64,000 bases of DNA from Flavobacterium chungbukense (lineage in GTDB: Bacteria > Bacteroidota > Bacteroidia > Flavobacteriales > Flavobacteriaceae): contig NZ_JAJGZV010000009.1 of NCBI RefSeq assembly GCF_020805785.1, positions 62,001-126,000 on the forward strand, in the 5' to 3' direction. A program made the position numbers and the translations under genes. Below are positions 1 to 8,533 of this stretch, piece after piece; position 1 is the stretch's first letter, and each line of letters opens with the position of its first letter. The notes under the pieces are model-generated. The model searched no databases, had not been told where the DNA came from, and saw nothing but the letters and a program-made list of their open reading frames with translations.

Positions 1-542
1 GGTAGATTATCCAAAGGCAAAGATGTTACTTGGAACATTTCTCCAGCACCTTCAGCATCAGCTCCAGTAATGATCGGCGTGTTTACATACACAAATCCTT
101 TTTCCTGAAAATATTTGTGAACAGCAAATGATAAAACTGAACGCACACGCATAATAGCACCAAAAGCATTTGTACGTACACGCAAGTGAGCGTTTTCACG
201 TAAAAATTCTAAAGAGTGTTTTTTAGGTTGCATTGGAAATTTCTCAGCATCAGAATCTCCAAGAATTTCAAGTTTGTTCACCTGAATTTCATATTTCTGA
301 CCCGCACCTTTACTTTCAACCAAAGTTCCAATTACAGAAACTGCAGCTCCAGTCGTGATTCTTTTTAAAATCTCTTCTGGTGTATTTTCAAAATCAACAA
401 CACATTGTATATTATTAATGGTAGAACCGTCATTAAGCGCGATGAACTGATTATTTCTAAAAGTTCTCACCCATCCTTTTGCATTCACTTCCTGTAGCGT
501 CGTCGTACTGTTTAATAAGTCTTTAACCTTTGTGTGTTTCAT
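1..542 (-). CDS. asnS: Asparaginyl-tRNA synthetase, N-terminal 180 residues (cut by window edge)
   Basis: Class II aminoacyl-tRNA synthetase that charges tRNA-Asn in the cytoplasm. The ATG lies at 540-542 and the frame runs off the left edge, so only the N-terminal third is present. An OB-fold anticodon-binding domain covers about residues 15-110. It is followed by the AsnS-type linker PMQPKKHSLEFLRE and the start of the catalytic core with GAGEMFQVTSL. That wording separates AsnS from AspS. A TATATTTG promoter element precedes it at 622-629, and a 20-bp palindrome lies in the 5' leader. Confidence 0.95.
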   Translation of the reverse strand, partial: MKHTKVKDLLNSTTTLQEVNAKGWVRTFRNNQFIALNDGSTINNIQCVVDFENTPEEILKRITTGAAVSVIGTLVESKGAGQKYEIQVNKLEILGDSDAEKFPMQPKKHSLEFLRENAHLRVRTNAFGAIMRVRSVLSFAVHKYFQEKGFVYVNTPIITGADAEGAGEMFQVTSLPLDNL

Positions 543-558
543 TTTAATTTTAGATTTT

Positions 559-578
559 AGTCCCGAAGCTTCGGGACT
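559..578. repeat. 20-bp perfect palindrome in the asnS leader
   Basis: AGTCCCGAAGCTTCGGGACT is its own reverse complement. It sits among TTTTAGATTT words between the asnS start and its promoter, so it would form a hairpin in the leader RNA. The core TCCCGAnnCTTCGGGA recurs at 16085-16100 and inside leuS at 19100-19115. Confidence 0.8.
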
Positions 579-621
579 GATTTTAGATTATAAGAAAATC
601 AGTTTTTTTTATATCGAATTG

Positions 622-629
622 CAAATATA
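622..629 (-). promoter_or_regulatory. -7 element for asnS
   Basis: TATATTTG on the minus strand matches the Bacteroidota -7 consensus TAnnTTTG. No clear -33 TTTG lies at the expected spacing. It implies a leader of about 70 nt. Confidence 0.5.
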
Positions 630-782
630 AACGATAATAATTAATTTTTGAAGCTGTTTCCTGCTATCCGCTATATCTTTCTATTTTTAAAGAAAAAATA
701 GAAAGGATGCCGCTTCTATCAGGGCTAGGGCACTCGGTTTCAAAAGAAGCATTTTTTTATGAATTTACTTATTTTGTTCACT

Positions 783-886
783 TTTGTCATTCCAAGGAAC
801 GAGGAGTCGCACTAGTAATTCCGCAAATAAAGTCGCCAATCGTTGTCGAGTTTCGAGTGTGATTCCTCGTTTCTCGGAATGACAAA
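783..886. repeat. Long imperfect inverted repeat (GTCATTCC type) in the asnS/DUF1016 gap
   Basis: The arms TTTGTCATTCC...GGAACGAGGA and TCCTCGTTTCTCGGAATGACAAA flank a core containing a GCGGA...TCGCCAATC segment. The core matches, in opposite orientation, the core of the inverted repeat at 20775-20878, although the arms differ. Otherwise the 433-base gap 543-975 holds only the asnS promoter and the leader palindrome. Confidence 0.7.
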
Positions 887-975
887 CTGTTGGTTGAACT
901 TTGTCAAAGTTCAAAACTTTGACAAAGATTTATGTTTTTTAATTCGTGTCAAGTAGTGAAATTAGGGGCAAAAAA

Positions 976-1965
976 CTATTCCAATTCGGTTTTACTTTCA
1001 AAAATTTCATGCAATTTTTTCTCCAAAAGTTTCTTGTCCGGAAGCTGTGTTTTGTATTCTGAAACCAATGTTGGAGACAAACTTCTGCTTAATGCATATT
1101 CTACAACTTCATTGTCTTTGTCTTTACAGAGCAAAATACCAATACTTGGATTCTCATTTTGTTTTTTAACATCTCGGTCAAGTGCTTCTAAATAAAAGTT
1201 TAATTGTCCTAAATGTTCAGGTTTAAATTTGTCTGTTTTTAATTCAAAGGCAACTAAGCATTGCAGACCACGATGGTAAAATAATAAGTCAATGTAAAAA
1301 TCACTGTTTCCTACTTGTAATTTATACTCTTCATCTATAAATAAAAAATCTTTTCCTAATTCAAGAATAAAATTTTTCATTTGATTTACAAGTCCTTTTT
1401 GTAAATCACTTTCGTTATGGGATTCAGGAAGATTTAAAAACTCAAAAATATAATTGTCTTTAAAAGTGTTAATGATTTCTGAATCAATTTCTCTCAACAC
1501 TGGTGAGAGTTTTGAATTCCCTATCATAGTTCTTTCAAAAAGACTTGCAGAAATTTGACGATCGAGTTCTCTTTTGCTATACGATTCCTGTTTGCATATT
1601 TTTAAATAAAACTCTTTTTCTTCTGCTGTTTTACTACGGCTAAATATTATTAGATTATTTGTCCAGTTAATTTCTCTCACCAGTGGTGAGAGTTTTGGAA
1701 AATCTTTGTAAGCTTCATAAAACTGTTTCATTCTCCAAAGATTTTTATCTGAAAATCCTTTTAAATCAGGCTCAGTTTCTTGAATGTGATTTGCTAATTG
1801 CTTTACAATAGATTGTCCCCAACTTGCTTCTTCTATTTTTGTATAGATATATTGACCAATATTCCAGTATAAATTTATCAATTCAGCGTTAACAATTTTT
1901 AAAGTGTTAATTCGAGTTTGTTTTATTAAACTAGTTATTTCTGAAAAACTTTTATCCATACTCAA
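976..1965 (-). CDS. YhcG/DUF1016-family PDDEXK nuclease
   Basis: This 329-residue protein has the two-part DUF1016 layout. An N-terminal helical domain covers about residues 8-165. A C-terminal PD-(D/E)XK nuclease fold follows, with D226 in SDFYIDLLFYH and E241-x-K243 in AFELKTDKF as the expected metal and catalytic residues. Family members are predicted DNA nucleases often scattered on mobile or accessory DNA; their cellular role is not settled. It stands alone, without restriction or toxin partners. The motif KLSPLVREI at 91-99 recurs as KLSPVLREI at 152-160, each encoded by a near-identical palindromic DNA stretch. Confidence 0.88.
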   Translation of the reverse strand: MSMDKSFSEITSLIKQTRINTLKIVNAELINLYWNIGQYIYTKIEEASWGQSIVKQLANHIQETEPDLKGFSDKNLWRMKQFYEAYKDFPKLSPLVREINWTNNLIIFSRSKTAEEKEFYLKICKQESYSKRELDRQISASLFERTMIGNSKLSPVLREIDSEIINTFKDNYIFEFLNLPESHNESDLQKGLVNQMKNFILELGKDFLFIDEEYKLQVGNSDFYIDLLFYHRGLQCLVAFELKTDKFKPEHLGQLNFYLEALDRDVKKQNENPSIGILLCKDKDNEVVEYALSRSLSPTLVSEYKTQLPDKKLLEKKLHEIFESKTELE

Positions 1966-1986
1966 TAGAATATTTAAGAATTACTT

Positions 1987-4353
1987 TTACTTCTCTAAAT
2001 TCTCCAATTCCTCTTTCTTAGTTTTCTTCTTCTCAAAAGTCAAAACCAGCGAAGGCAATACAACCAAATTCGCAAACATCGCAAAAGCCAAAGTGCAAGA
2101 AATTAATCCTCCAAGCGCAATAGTTCCGCTAAAGCTTGACAATGTAAAAGTGGCAAAACCTAAAATCAAAACTACTGATGTATAGAATGTACTAATTCCA
2201 GTTTCTCTTAAAGCACTGAAAACCGATTTCTTAACTTTTCCACCGCTTTGAAGCAAGTCGTGTCTATATTTCGCCATAAACTGAATCGCATTATCAACCG
2301 AAATTCCGAAGGCGATACTGAATACCAAAATTGTCGACGGTTTCAACGGAATTCCGAAATAACCCATTAATCCAGATGTAATACAAAGCGGTAAAATATT
2401 TGTAATTACCGATGCCATTACCATTTTAAACGAACGGAATAAATATAAAATTAAAACTGCAATCGTTAAAATTGCAAAAATCAATGACTCGATTAAATTG
2501 TCAACCAAATACGAAGTTCCTTTTTGGAAAACCAATGCTTTTCCAGTTACAGTAACTTCATAACGATCTTTTGGGAAAATTTCATCGATTTTAGAATGCA
2601 ATTTTTTCTCCACTTTTGCCATTTCATCCGTTCCGATGTCTTTCATAAAAGTGGTGATTCGGGCATATTGTCCAGTAGAATCAACGTAAGCTTTCATTAA
2701 ATTTTCTTTGCTGTTTTTAGTCGCATTTTTAGCATAACTCAAAATGAAAGTCTGCTCTTGCGAAGTTGGTAATTGGTAATATTCTGGATTTCCGTTGTAG
2801 AAAGCCTGTTTAGAATATTTTACCAAATTCACTACCGAAACTGGTTTTGCCAATTCTGGAATTTCAGCAATTGTATTTTGTAATTCGTCCATTTTACGAA
2901 TGGTTGAAGCCTTCATAACACCTTTTTTCTTTTTGGTGTCAATCATAATTTCCAACGGCATTACACCATTAAATTCTTTTTCGTAAAATAAAATATCTTT
3001 AAAGAAAGAAGCACTTTTTGGCATTTCACCAATTAAACTTCCTGAAACTTTCATTTGAGAAACTCCAATTACACTAAAAACCAAAAGTAAACCGTAAACA
3101 ATGTAAACGTATTTACGTTTTGTTTTTACCAGATTTTCAACAACATTCAATAAAGTAGAAATGTACGTTTTAGTCAAATGATATAAATGCTTTTCTTTTG
3201 GAAGAGGCATAAAACTGTAAATAATTGGCACGATAAAAAGTGTCAATAAATAAACAGAAATCACGTTGATTGAAGTCACCATTCCGAACTCGAAAAGTAA
3301 ATCGTTTCCGGTAATCATAAAGGTTGCAAAACCAATCGCGGTGGTTAAATTCGTCATCAAAGTTGCTACTCCAATTTTAGAAATAACACGCTGCAGCGCT
3401 TTTGCTTGATTACTGTGTAATTTAATTTCCTGCTGGTATTTATTAATCAGGAAAATACAGTTTGTAATTCCGATAACGATAATCAGCGGCGGAATAATAG
3501 CGGTTAAAATCGTGATTTTATAGCCAAATAATCCAAGTGTTCCAAACGACCAGATTACACCAACAATTAAAATACAAATCGAAATAAAAGTTGCTCTAAA
3601 CGAACGGAAGAAGAAAAAGAAAATCAACGAAACGGTAAATAATGCCGCACCGATAAACAATCCGATTTCGCCTTTCATGTCATTAGCGTTAATCGTTCTG
3701 ATGTATGGCATTCCTGAAACTTTTAAATCAATTCCAGTTGTTTTTTCGAATTTATCGATTTTCGGAACCAGATTTTCAAGAATGAAAGTTTTTCTTTCAG
3801 CCGTATTTACCAATTTTTTATTGATGTAAATTGCAGAACGAACACTTCCGCTTTCTTTGTTGAATAATAATCCTTCGTAAAAAGGCAAATTATGGAACAA
3901 ATCGTGCTGAACATTTTTTAAATACGCAGGATCTAAAACCTTGCTTTGATCGATAAAAGGCGTTAAAACGAATTTCTCGTTTACTGTATCTTTCTCCAAT
4001 TTCTTCAAGTCGTTCAAAGAAACAACCAAATCTACTTCTTTAGATTTTTTTAAACCTGTCATCAATTCGTTCCAGGCAGCGTAGTTTTTAGGCGTAAAAA
4101 AGTTTTTATCTTGAAAACCAATCACAACTAAGTTTCCTTCTTCACCAAACTTGTCTAAGAATTTCTGATATTCTTTGTTTGCAATATGATCTTTCGGAAG
4201 CAAGTTTGCTTCAGTGTAGGTCATAGAAAGGTTTTTCCATTGATAAGCAAGGAAAATAGTCAAGACAGAAAGGATAACCAGAATTGTGATTCTGTTTTTA
4301 AGTATGATTCGGGCCAACTTCTCCCAAAATCCAACTTGAATAGCGTTTTTCAT
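1987..4353 (-). CDS. MMPL/RND-superfamily transporter
   Basis: This 788-residue inner-membrane protein has one membrane span near residues 18-38 and a large extracytoplasmic domain. A block of spans follows at about 228-400, then a second extracytoplasmic domain and a final block at about 640-775. This duplicated layout is that of MMPL or patched-like exporters. The phrase SIAFGISVDNAIQFMAKY in the second block matches the conserved membrane helix of the family. Such proteins export lipids or hydrophobic compounds using the proton gradient; the substrate here is unknown. The C-terminal tail is Lys/Glu-rich. It appears monocistronic, with TACATTTG upstream. Confidence 0.88.
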   Translation of the reverse strand: MKNAIQVGFWEKLARIILKNRITILVILSVLTIFLAYQWKNLSMTYTEANLLPKDHIANKEYQKFLDKFGEEGNLVVIGFQDKNFFTPKNYAAWNELMTGLKKSKEVDLVVSLNDLKKLEKDTVNEKFVLTPFIDQSKVLDPAYLKNVQHDLFHNLPFYEGLLFNKESGSVRSAIYINKKLVNTAERKTFILENLVPKIDKFEKTTGIDLKVSGMPYIRTINANDMKGEIGLFIGAALFTVSLIFFFFFRSFRATFISICILIVGVIWSFGTLGLFGYKITILTAIIPPLIIVIGITNCIFLINKYQQEIKLHSNQAKALQRVISKIGVATLMTNLTTAIGFATFMITGNDLLFEFGMVTSINVISVYLLTLFIVPIIYSFMPLPKEKHLYHLTKTYISTLLNVVENLVKTKRKYVYIVYGLLLVFSVIGVSQMKVSGSLIGEMPKSASFFKDILFYEKEFNGVMPLEIMIDTKKKKGVMKASTIRKMDELQNTIAEIPELAKPVSVVNLVKYSKQAFYNGNPEYYQLPTSQEQTFILSYAKNATKNSKENLMKAYVDSTGQYARITTFMKDIGTDEMAKVEKKLHSKIDEIFPKDRYEVTVTGKALVFQKGTSYLVDNLIESLIFAILTIAVLILYLFRSFKMVMASVITNILPLCITSGLMGYFGIPLKPSTILVFSIAFGISVDNAIQFMAKYRHDLLQSGGKVKKSVFSALRETGISTFYTSVVLILGFATFTLSSFSGTIALGGLISCTLAFAMFANLVVLPSLVLTFEKKKTKKEELENLEK

Positions 4354-4373
4354 AAAATCTTTAAAAATGGTTG

Positions 4374-4381
4374 CAAATGTA
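4374..4381 (-). promoter_or_regulatory. -7 element for the MMPL transporter gene
   Basis: TACATTTG on the minus strand lies 20 nt before the start codon and fits TAnnTTTG. No -33 at ideal spacing is visible. Confidence 0.5.
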
Positions 4382-4572
4382 GTGAAAAGTGCTCGAAATC
4401 ATAAACAATCGCTTGTATTTTACTTAATGTTAACACATATTTGAAAGATTTTATGTTGTGATAATTTTCTTGGTTTTTGTTATAGAACCGTTAGCTTTTC
4501 TCATATTTGTAGTGAATTTCAAATGTCAAAACAAATGAAATCCGATAAAATCTGTAGAAAAAATAGATAAAC

Positions 4573-5334
4573 ATGCAACAAACCAATACAACTACATATA
4601 TTTTTCTAGCAATTCTTTTGCTTTTAATTGTTATCATTTGTTTTATGATTTATCAATTAATGCAAACCAGAAAGGCAAAAGACGATGCAGAGAAAAGTTT
4701 TTATGCTTTAGAATCGAAGGTAAACGATTTGCAGCTCGAGAATTTAGAGTCGAAACTGAATCCGCATTTGTTTAAGAATATTCTAAATTCGATTCAATCG
4801 CATGCGTATCAAACCTATTTTGCTTTAGATAAATTGGCAAACGTTCTGGATTATATTCTCTACGAAAGCAAAAAGAAATTCGTAACGGCAAAAGAAGAAA
4901 TAGATTTTGCTTTGAATCTTATAGAAATCAATAAAATCAAAATCAGTCCGCTTTTTGAATTGAAAGTAAAAACCAATATCAACGTAGAAGACAAATTGTA
5001 CGATCAGCCTTTGTTAGCGCCTTTGATTTCTATTGATTTAATTGAAAATGCTTTTAAACATGCTGATCTTCAAAGTGCCGATGCTTTTATTTCGGTAGTT
5101 TTCGAATTTAAAGACAATGCTTTTTTTATGACGGTTTCGAATAAAATATCCGATAAGAAAATGCTGAAAAAAGAAAGAAGCGGATTTGGGCACGCAACGC
5201 TCGAACATCGCCTTCGAATCATTTATAAAAATAATTTCAAACTTGATAAGTTTATAGAAAACGACGTTTATATTGCTCATCTAAAAATTGATTTACTTGA
5301 ATACAAAACTGAAATGCTTGCTTCTGGACGATGA
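4573..5334 (+). CDS. LytS-type sensor histidine kinase
   Basis: A 253-residue kinase with a single N-terminal membrane segment (about 9-29), a short coiled coil and a His_kinase domain. The phospho-acceptor is probably H65 in KLNPHLFKNILN, the LytS-family counterpart of LNPHFLFNsLN. The N-box is LIENAFKHA, and the ATP lid reads SGFGHATLEHRL. There is no periplasmic sensor domain. Its stop overlaps the next gene, a LytTR response regulator, by about 38 nt, so the pair is translationally coupled. The ligand is unknown. Confidence 0.9.
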   Translation: MQQTNTTTYIFLAILLLLIVIICFMIYQLMQTRKAKDDAEKSFYALESKVNDLQLENLESKLNPHLFKNILNSIQSHAYQTYFALDKLANVLDYILYESKKKFVTAKEEIDFALNLIEINKIKISPLFELKVKTNINVEDKLYDQPLLAPLISIDLIENAFKHADLQSADAFISVVFEFKDNAFFMTVSNKISDKKMLKKERSGFGHATLEHRLRIIYKNNFKLDKFIENDVYIAHLKIDLLEYKTEMLASGR

Positions 5335-6016
5335 ACTTCCAGGATTGACTTACCTAAAAATGCTTTGCGAACAAATTCCAGAATTGGAAATTGTGAAAAC
5401 ATGTAATGATCCGGAGAAATTGCTGTCTGATTTTTCTAATCTAGATTTCGATTTATTGATTTCGGATATTGAAATGCCTGGAATCGACGGACTTCATTTG
5501 GCCGAAAAACTGCAGGATAAATTGGTGATTTTTTGCACTGCTTATAAAGAATATGCTGCAGAAGCATTCAATATTGATGCTGTAGATTATATTACAAAAC
5601 CAGTAAAATTAGAACGTCTTCAAAAAGCAATTGCGAAAGCTTTGGAACGTTTTGAGAAATCAGATTCTTCTAAAAAATTCATTCAGCTCAATACCGATAA
5701 AGGAAAAACGTTGCTTTATTTCAATAAAATTCAATACATAAAAACGGCGATTAGCGATAGTCGGGATAAATCGGTTTTACTTACTGATGGAAGTTTTTTG
5801 AATCTGAAAAATGTTAAATTTGATACGCTTTTAAATGAATTGCCAGAAACAGATTTTTGTCGCGTAAACAAGAAGGAAATTGTGGCGGTAAAAGCAATAA
5901 AGTTTTTCAATCATAATGAAATTGTTTTGCATCATTTGGATGAAAATAATAAAAACACAACTTTAATTTTAAGCGAAACCTATCGTTCTGATTTTTTAAA
6001 GAAAGTAAAAATCTAA
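5297..6016 (+). CDS. LytTR-family response regulator
   Basis: Partner of the LytS-like kinase. The receiver domain (about 1-120) has the acidic pair DDE near residues 11-13, phospho-acceptor D57 in SDIEMPG, and the switch residues T and K in FCTAYKEYA and YITKPVK. A LytTR DNA-binding domain fills about 135-239. No ATG is available near the 5' end. I chose the TTG at 5297 (MNTKLKCLLLDDE) over an upstream TTG at 5288 because it gives the usual distance to the acidic pair. The gene lies inside the 3' end of the kinase gene. Confidence 0.9.
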   Translation: MNTKLKCLLLDDELPGLTYLKMLCEQIPELEIVKTCNDPEKLLSDFSNLDFDLLISDIEMPGIDGLHLAEKLQDKLVIFCTAYKEYAAEAFNIDAVDYITKPVKLERLQKAIAKALERFEKSDSSKKFIQLNTDKGKTLLYFNKIQYIKTAISDSRDKSVLLTDGSFLNLKNVKFDTLLNELPETDFCRVNKKEIVAVKAIKFFNHNEIVLHHLDENNKNTTLILSETYRSDFLKKVKI

Positions 6017-6130
6017 AACTTATTACAAAATTTTTCGGTCTTGTTACATAGGCAGAAAATTAGCAGACCATTTACTTCTTCACTTAAAACCCAGTCCTGA
6101 TATTTGCTGCATTAAATAAAAGAACGAGTT

Positions 6131-8401
6131 ATGAATAAAATTAAGAACTCTCTATTCTACATTACCATTATTGGTGGTTTTACGGCATTAATTTATTGGG
6201 TAATTTCAAAAGGTGCGGCTTTAGAGGTTGGACGTAATATTGTAAAGAAAAAAGTTGAAAGCAATCACTGGCAAGATTTTTTAAATTCAATGGTCGATAA
6301 TCTGCAGCATCCGCTGGCTATTTTATTGGCGCAAATTGTTACCATCATTCTAGTTGCTCGTTTATTCGGATGGTTTTTTAGAAAAATCGGACAACCTTCG
6401 GTAATTGGTGAAATGATTGCCGGAATTGTGTTAGGGCCATCATTAGTAGGGATGTATTTTCCGGAATTTTCGGCAGCTTTATTTCCAAAAGAATCTTTGG
6501 GCAATCTGCAGTTTTTAAGTCAGATTGGTTTAATTCTTTTCATGTTTGTTATCGGAATGGAATTGGATTTAAAAGTGCTTAAAAACAAAGCGCATGATGC
6601 TGTTGTAATTAGTCACGCCAGTATAGTCATCCCGTTTGCTTTAGGATTAGTCTTAGCCTATTTTATATATGGAACTTTTGCACCTCTTGGAGTAGAATTT
6701 TCTTCTTTCGGGTTATTTATGGGTATTGCTATGAGTATAACGGCTTTTCCGGTTTTGGCCAGAATTGTCCAAGAAAGAGGAATGCAGAAAACCAAATTAG
6801 GTACAATCGCAATTACTTGCGCAGCAGCAGATGATATTACGGCTTGGTGTATTTTGGCTGTTGTTATTGCAATTGTAAAAGCAGGTTCGCTTTTGAGCTC
6901 TTTGTACGTAATCGGAATGGCTATTTTATATGTTATTATAATGTTGAAAATTGTGCGTCCGTTCTTGAAACGAGTAGGGGATTTAAATTCAACTCGCGAA
7001 AGTCTAAATAAACCCGTTGTTGCTATATTCTTTTTGACACTTTTGTTTTCAGCATATGCTGCAGAGTTAATCGGAATTCATGCTTTATTTGGGGCTTTCT
7101 TAGCGGGAGCAATTATGCCCGAAAACAATAAATTCAGAAATATATTTATTGAGAAAGTCGAAGATGTTTCTATCATTGTTTTATTGCCATTATTTTTTGT
7201 TTTTACAGGATTAAGAACACAAATAGGATTATTAAACGATCCTGAATTATGGAAAATTACGGGATTAATTATTTTAGTTGCCGTTGTTGGGAAATTCTTC
7301 GGAAGTGCTTTGGCCGCCAAATTTATGGGACAAAATTGGAAAGATAGTTTAGCTATTGGAGCCTTAATGAATACTCGTGGTTTAATGGAGTTGGTTGTCC
7401 TTAATATCGGTTACGATCTTGGTGTATTGTCAACAGAAATATTCACCATGATGGTTATTATGGCATTGGTAACTACTTTTATGACCGGACCTGCTTTAGA
7501 TTTTATCGGATTTATTTTTAAAGAAAATATCAATCCCGTACAGCAGGAAATTGGAAGCAAAATCAAATATAAAATTCTGCTTTCGTTTGCTTCGCCAGAA
7601 AAAGGCAAAAAACTACTTCAAATTGCAAACAGCTTAGTCAAAAAGCAAGGAGATAATTCGGTTGTAACGGCGATGCATTTGTCTTTAAGTACCGAAATAC
7701 ATTCGTTTGGGGTAAAAGAGCACGAACGTAAAATGCTGGTTCCAGTTATTGAAGAATCGCAACGCTTGAATCAAAATATGGTGAGTTTGTTTAAAGTGAC
7801 AAATGATATTGATACAGAAATAATAGATACCGCAAATCAAGGTGAATATGATTTGTTGTTAGTAGGTTTAGGACAATCTATTTTTGACGGAACTTTACTG
7901 GGGAAAATTCTCGGATTCACAACTCGAATTGTAAATCCAGATCGTCTGATTGATAAATTTACAGGAAAGGAAGGGTTGTTTGAAAATTCTCCTTTTGATG
8001 AAAGAACTCGTCATATTATTGCCAAAACAAAGATGCCAGTTGGTATTTTTATTGATAAAAATCTAGATGAAGTAGATCAGGTTTTTATGCCTGTTTTTAG
8101 TAGAGAAGATGCTTTTTTAATTGAATATGCTAAAAAATTAATTAATAATAATGGTTCTCAAATAACGGTTTTAGATGCCGGTGGCGAAGTCAAAAATACA
8201 AGGGAGATTCAGGAAACAATTCGCTCGATCGAGCAGATTGCGCCCAATCATATTATGGTTATGAACGACCGAACCATAAAAAAAGAGTTTTTAGAAAGCC
8301 AGAATTTGATGATTATAAGCTTAGAAAGCTGGAAAAAATTAATAGAATCTCAAAGTATTTGGTTAAATAATACACCTTCGGTTCTGATTTTGAAACCATA
8401 A
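6131..8401 (+). CDS. Kef-type cation:proton antiporter (CPA2) with C-terminal Usp-like region
   Basis: A 756-residue membrane protein. After an N-terminal anchor, a Na+/H+ exchanger domain covers about residues 60-450 with roughly a dozen membrane spans. It contains GEMIAGIVLGPSLVG and the ion-site phrase AADDITAWC. The remaining 300 residues are soluble and resemble paired universal-stress-protein folds, as in other Bacteroidota CPA2 proteins. It probably exchanges K+ or Na+ for protons. It lies 114 nt after the LytTR regulator and ends at a strong terminator, so control by that regulator is possible but unproven. Confidence 0.9.
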   Translation: MNKIKNSLFYITIIGGFTALIYWVISKGAALEVGRNIVKKKVESNHWQDFLNSMVDNLQHPLAILLAQIVTIILVARLFGWFFRKIGQPSVIGEMIAGIVLGPSLVGMYFPEFSAALFPKESLGNLQFLSQIGLILFMFVIGMELDLKVLKNKAHDAVVISHASIVIPFALGLVLAYFIYGTFAPLGVEFSSFGLFMGIAMSITAFPVLARIVQERGMQKTKLGTIAITCAAADDITAWCILAVVIAIVKAGSLLSSLYVIGMAILYVIIMLKIVRPFLKRVGDLNSTRESLNKPVVAIFFLTLLFSAYAAELIGIHALFGAFLAGAIMPENNKFRNIFIEKVEDVSIIVLLPLFFVFTGLRTQIGLLNDPELWKITGLIILVAVVGKFFGSALAAKFMGQNWKDSLAIGALMNTRGLMELVVLNIGYDLGVLSTEIFTMMVIMALVTTFMTGPALDFIGFIFKENINPVQQEIGSKIKYKILLSFASPEKGKKLLQIANSLVKKQGDNSVVTAMHLSLSTEIHSFGVKEHERKMLVPVIEESQRLNQNMVSLFKVTNDIDTEIIDTANQGEYDLLLVGLGQSIFDGTLLGKILGFTTRIVNPDRLIDKFTGKEGLFENSPFDERTRHIIAKTKMPVGIFIDKNLDEVDQVFMPVFSREDAFLIEYAKKLINNNGSQITVLDAGGEVKNTREIQETIRSIEQIAPNHIMVMNDRTIKKEFLESQNLMIISLESWKKLIESQSIWLNNTPSVLILKP

Positions 8402-8422
8402 AATTTTAGAATTTTCAATATA

Positions 8423-8466
8423 AAAAATCCCAAATTCCAAATGTTGTTGGAGTTTGGGATTTTTTG
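8423..8466 (+). terminator. Rho-independent terminator of the antiporter gene
   Basis: The stem AATCCCAAATTCCAA pairs with TTGGAGTTTGGGATT around a short loop and is followed by six T residues. Confidence 0.8.
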
Positions 8467-8533
8467 TGTTACTCGGTTTTTGTCATTTGAAATGACAAAA
8501 CGCATTGTAATTAGAATTTTGGAATTTAAAAGT

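Noticed and set aside
976..1965. DUF1016 nuclease as part of a restriction or defence system
   Set aside because: No methyltransferase, specificity subunit or defence gene lies beside it; it is a lone gene between asnS and a transporter gene.
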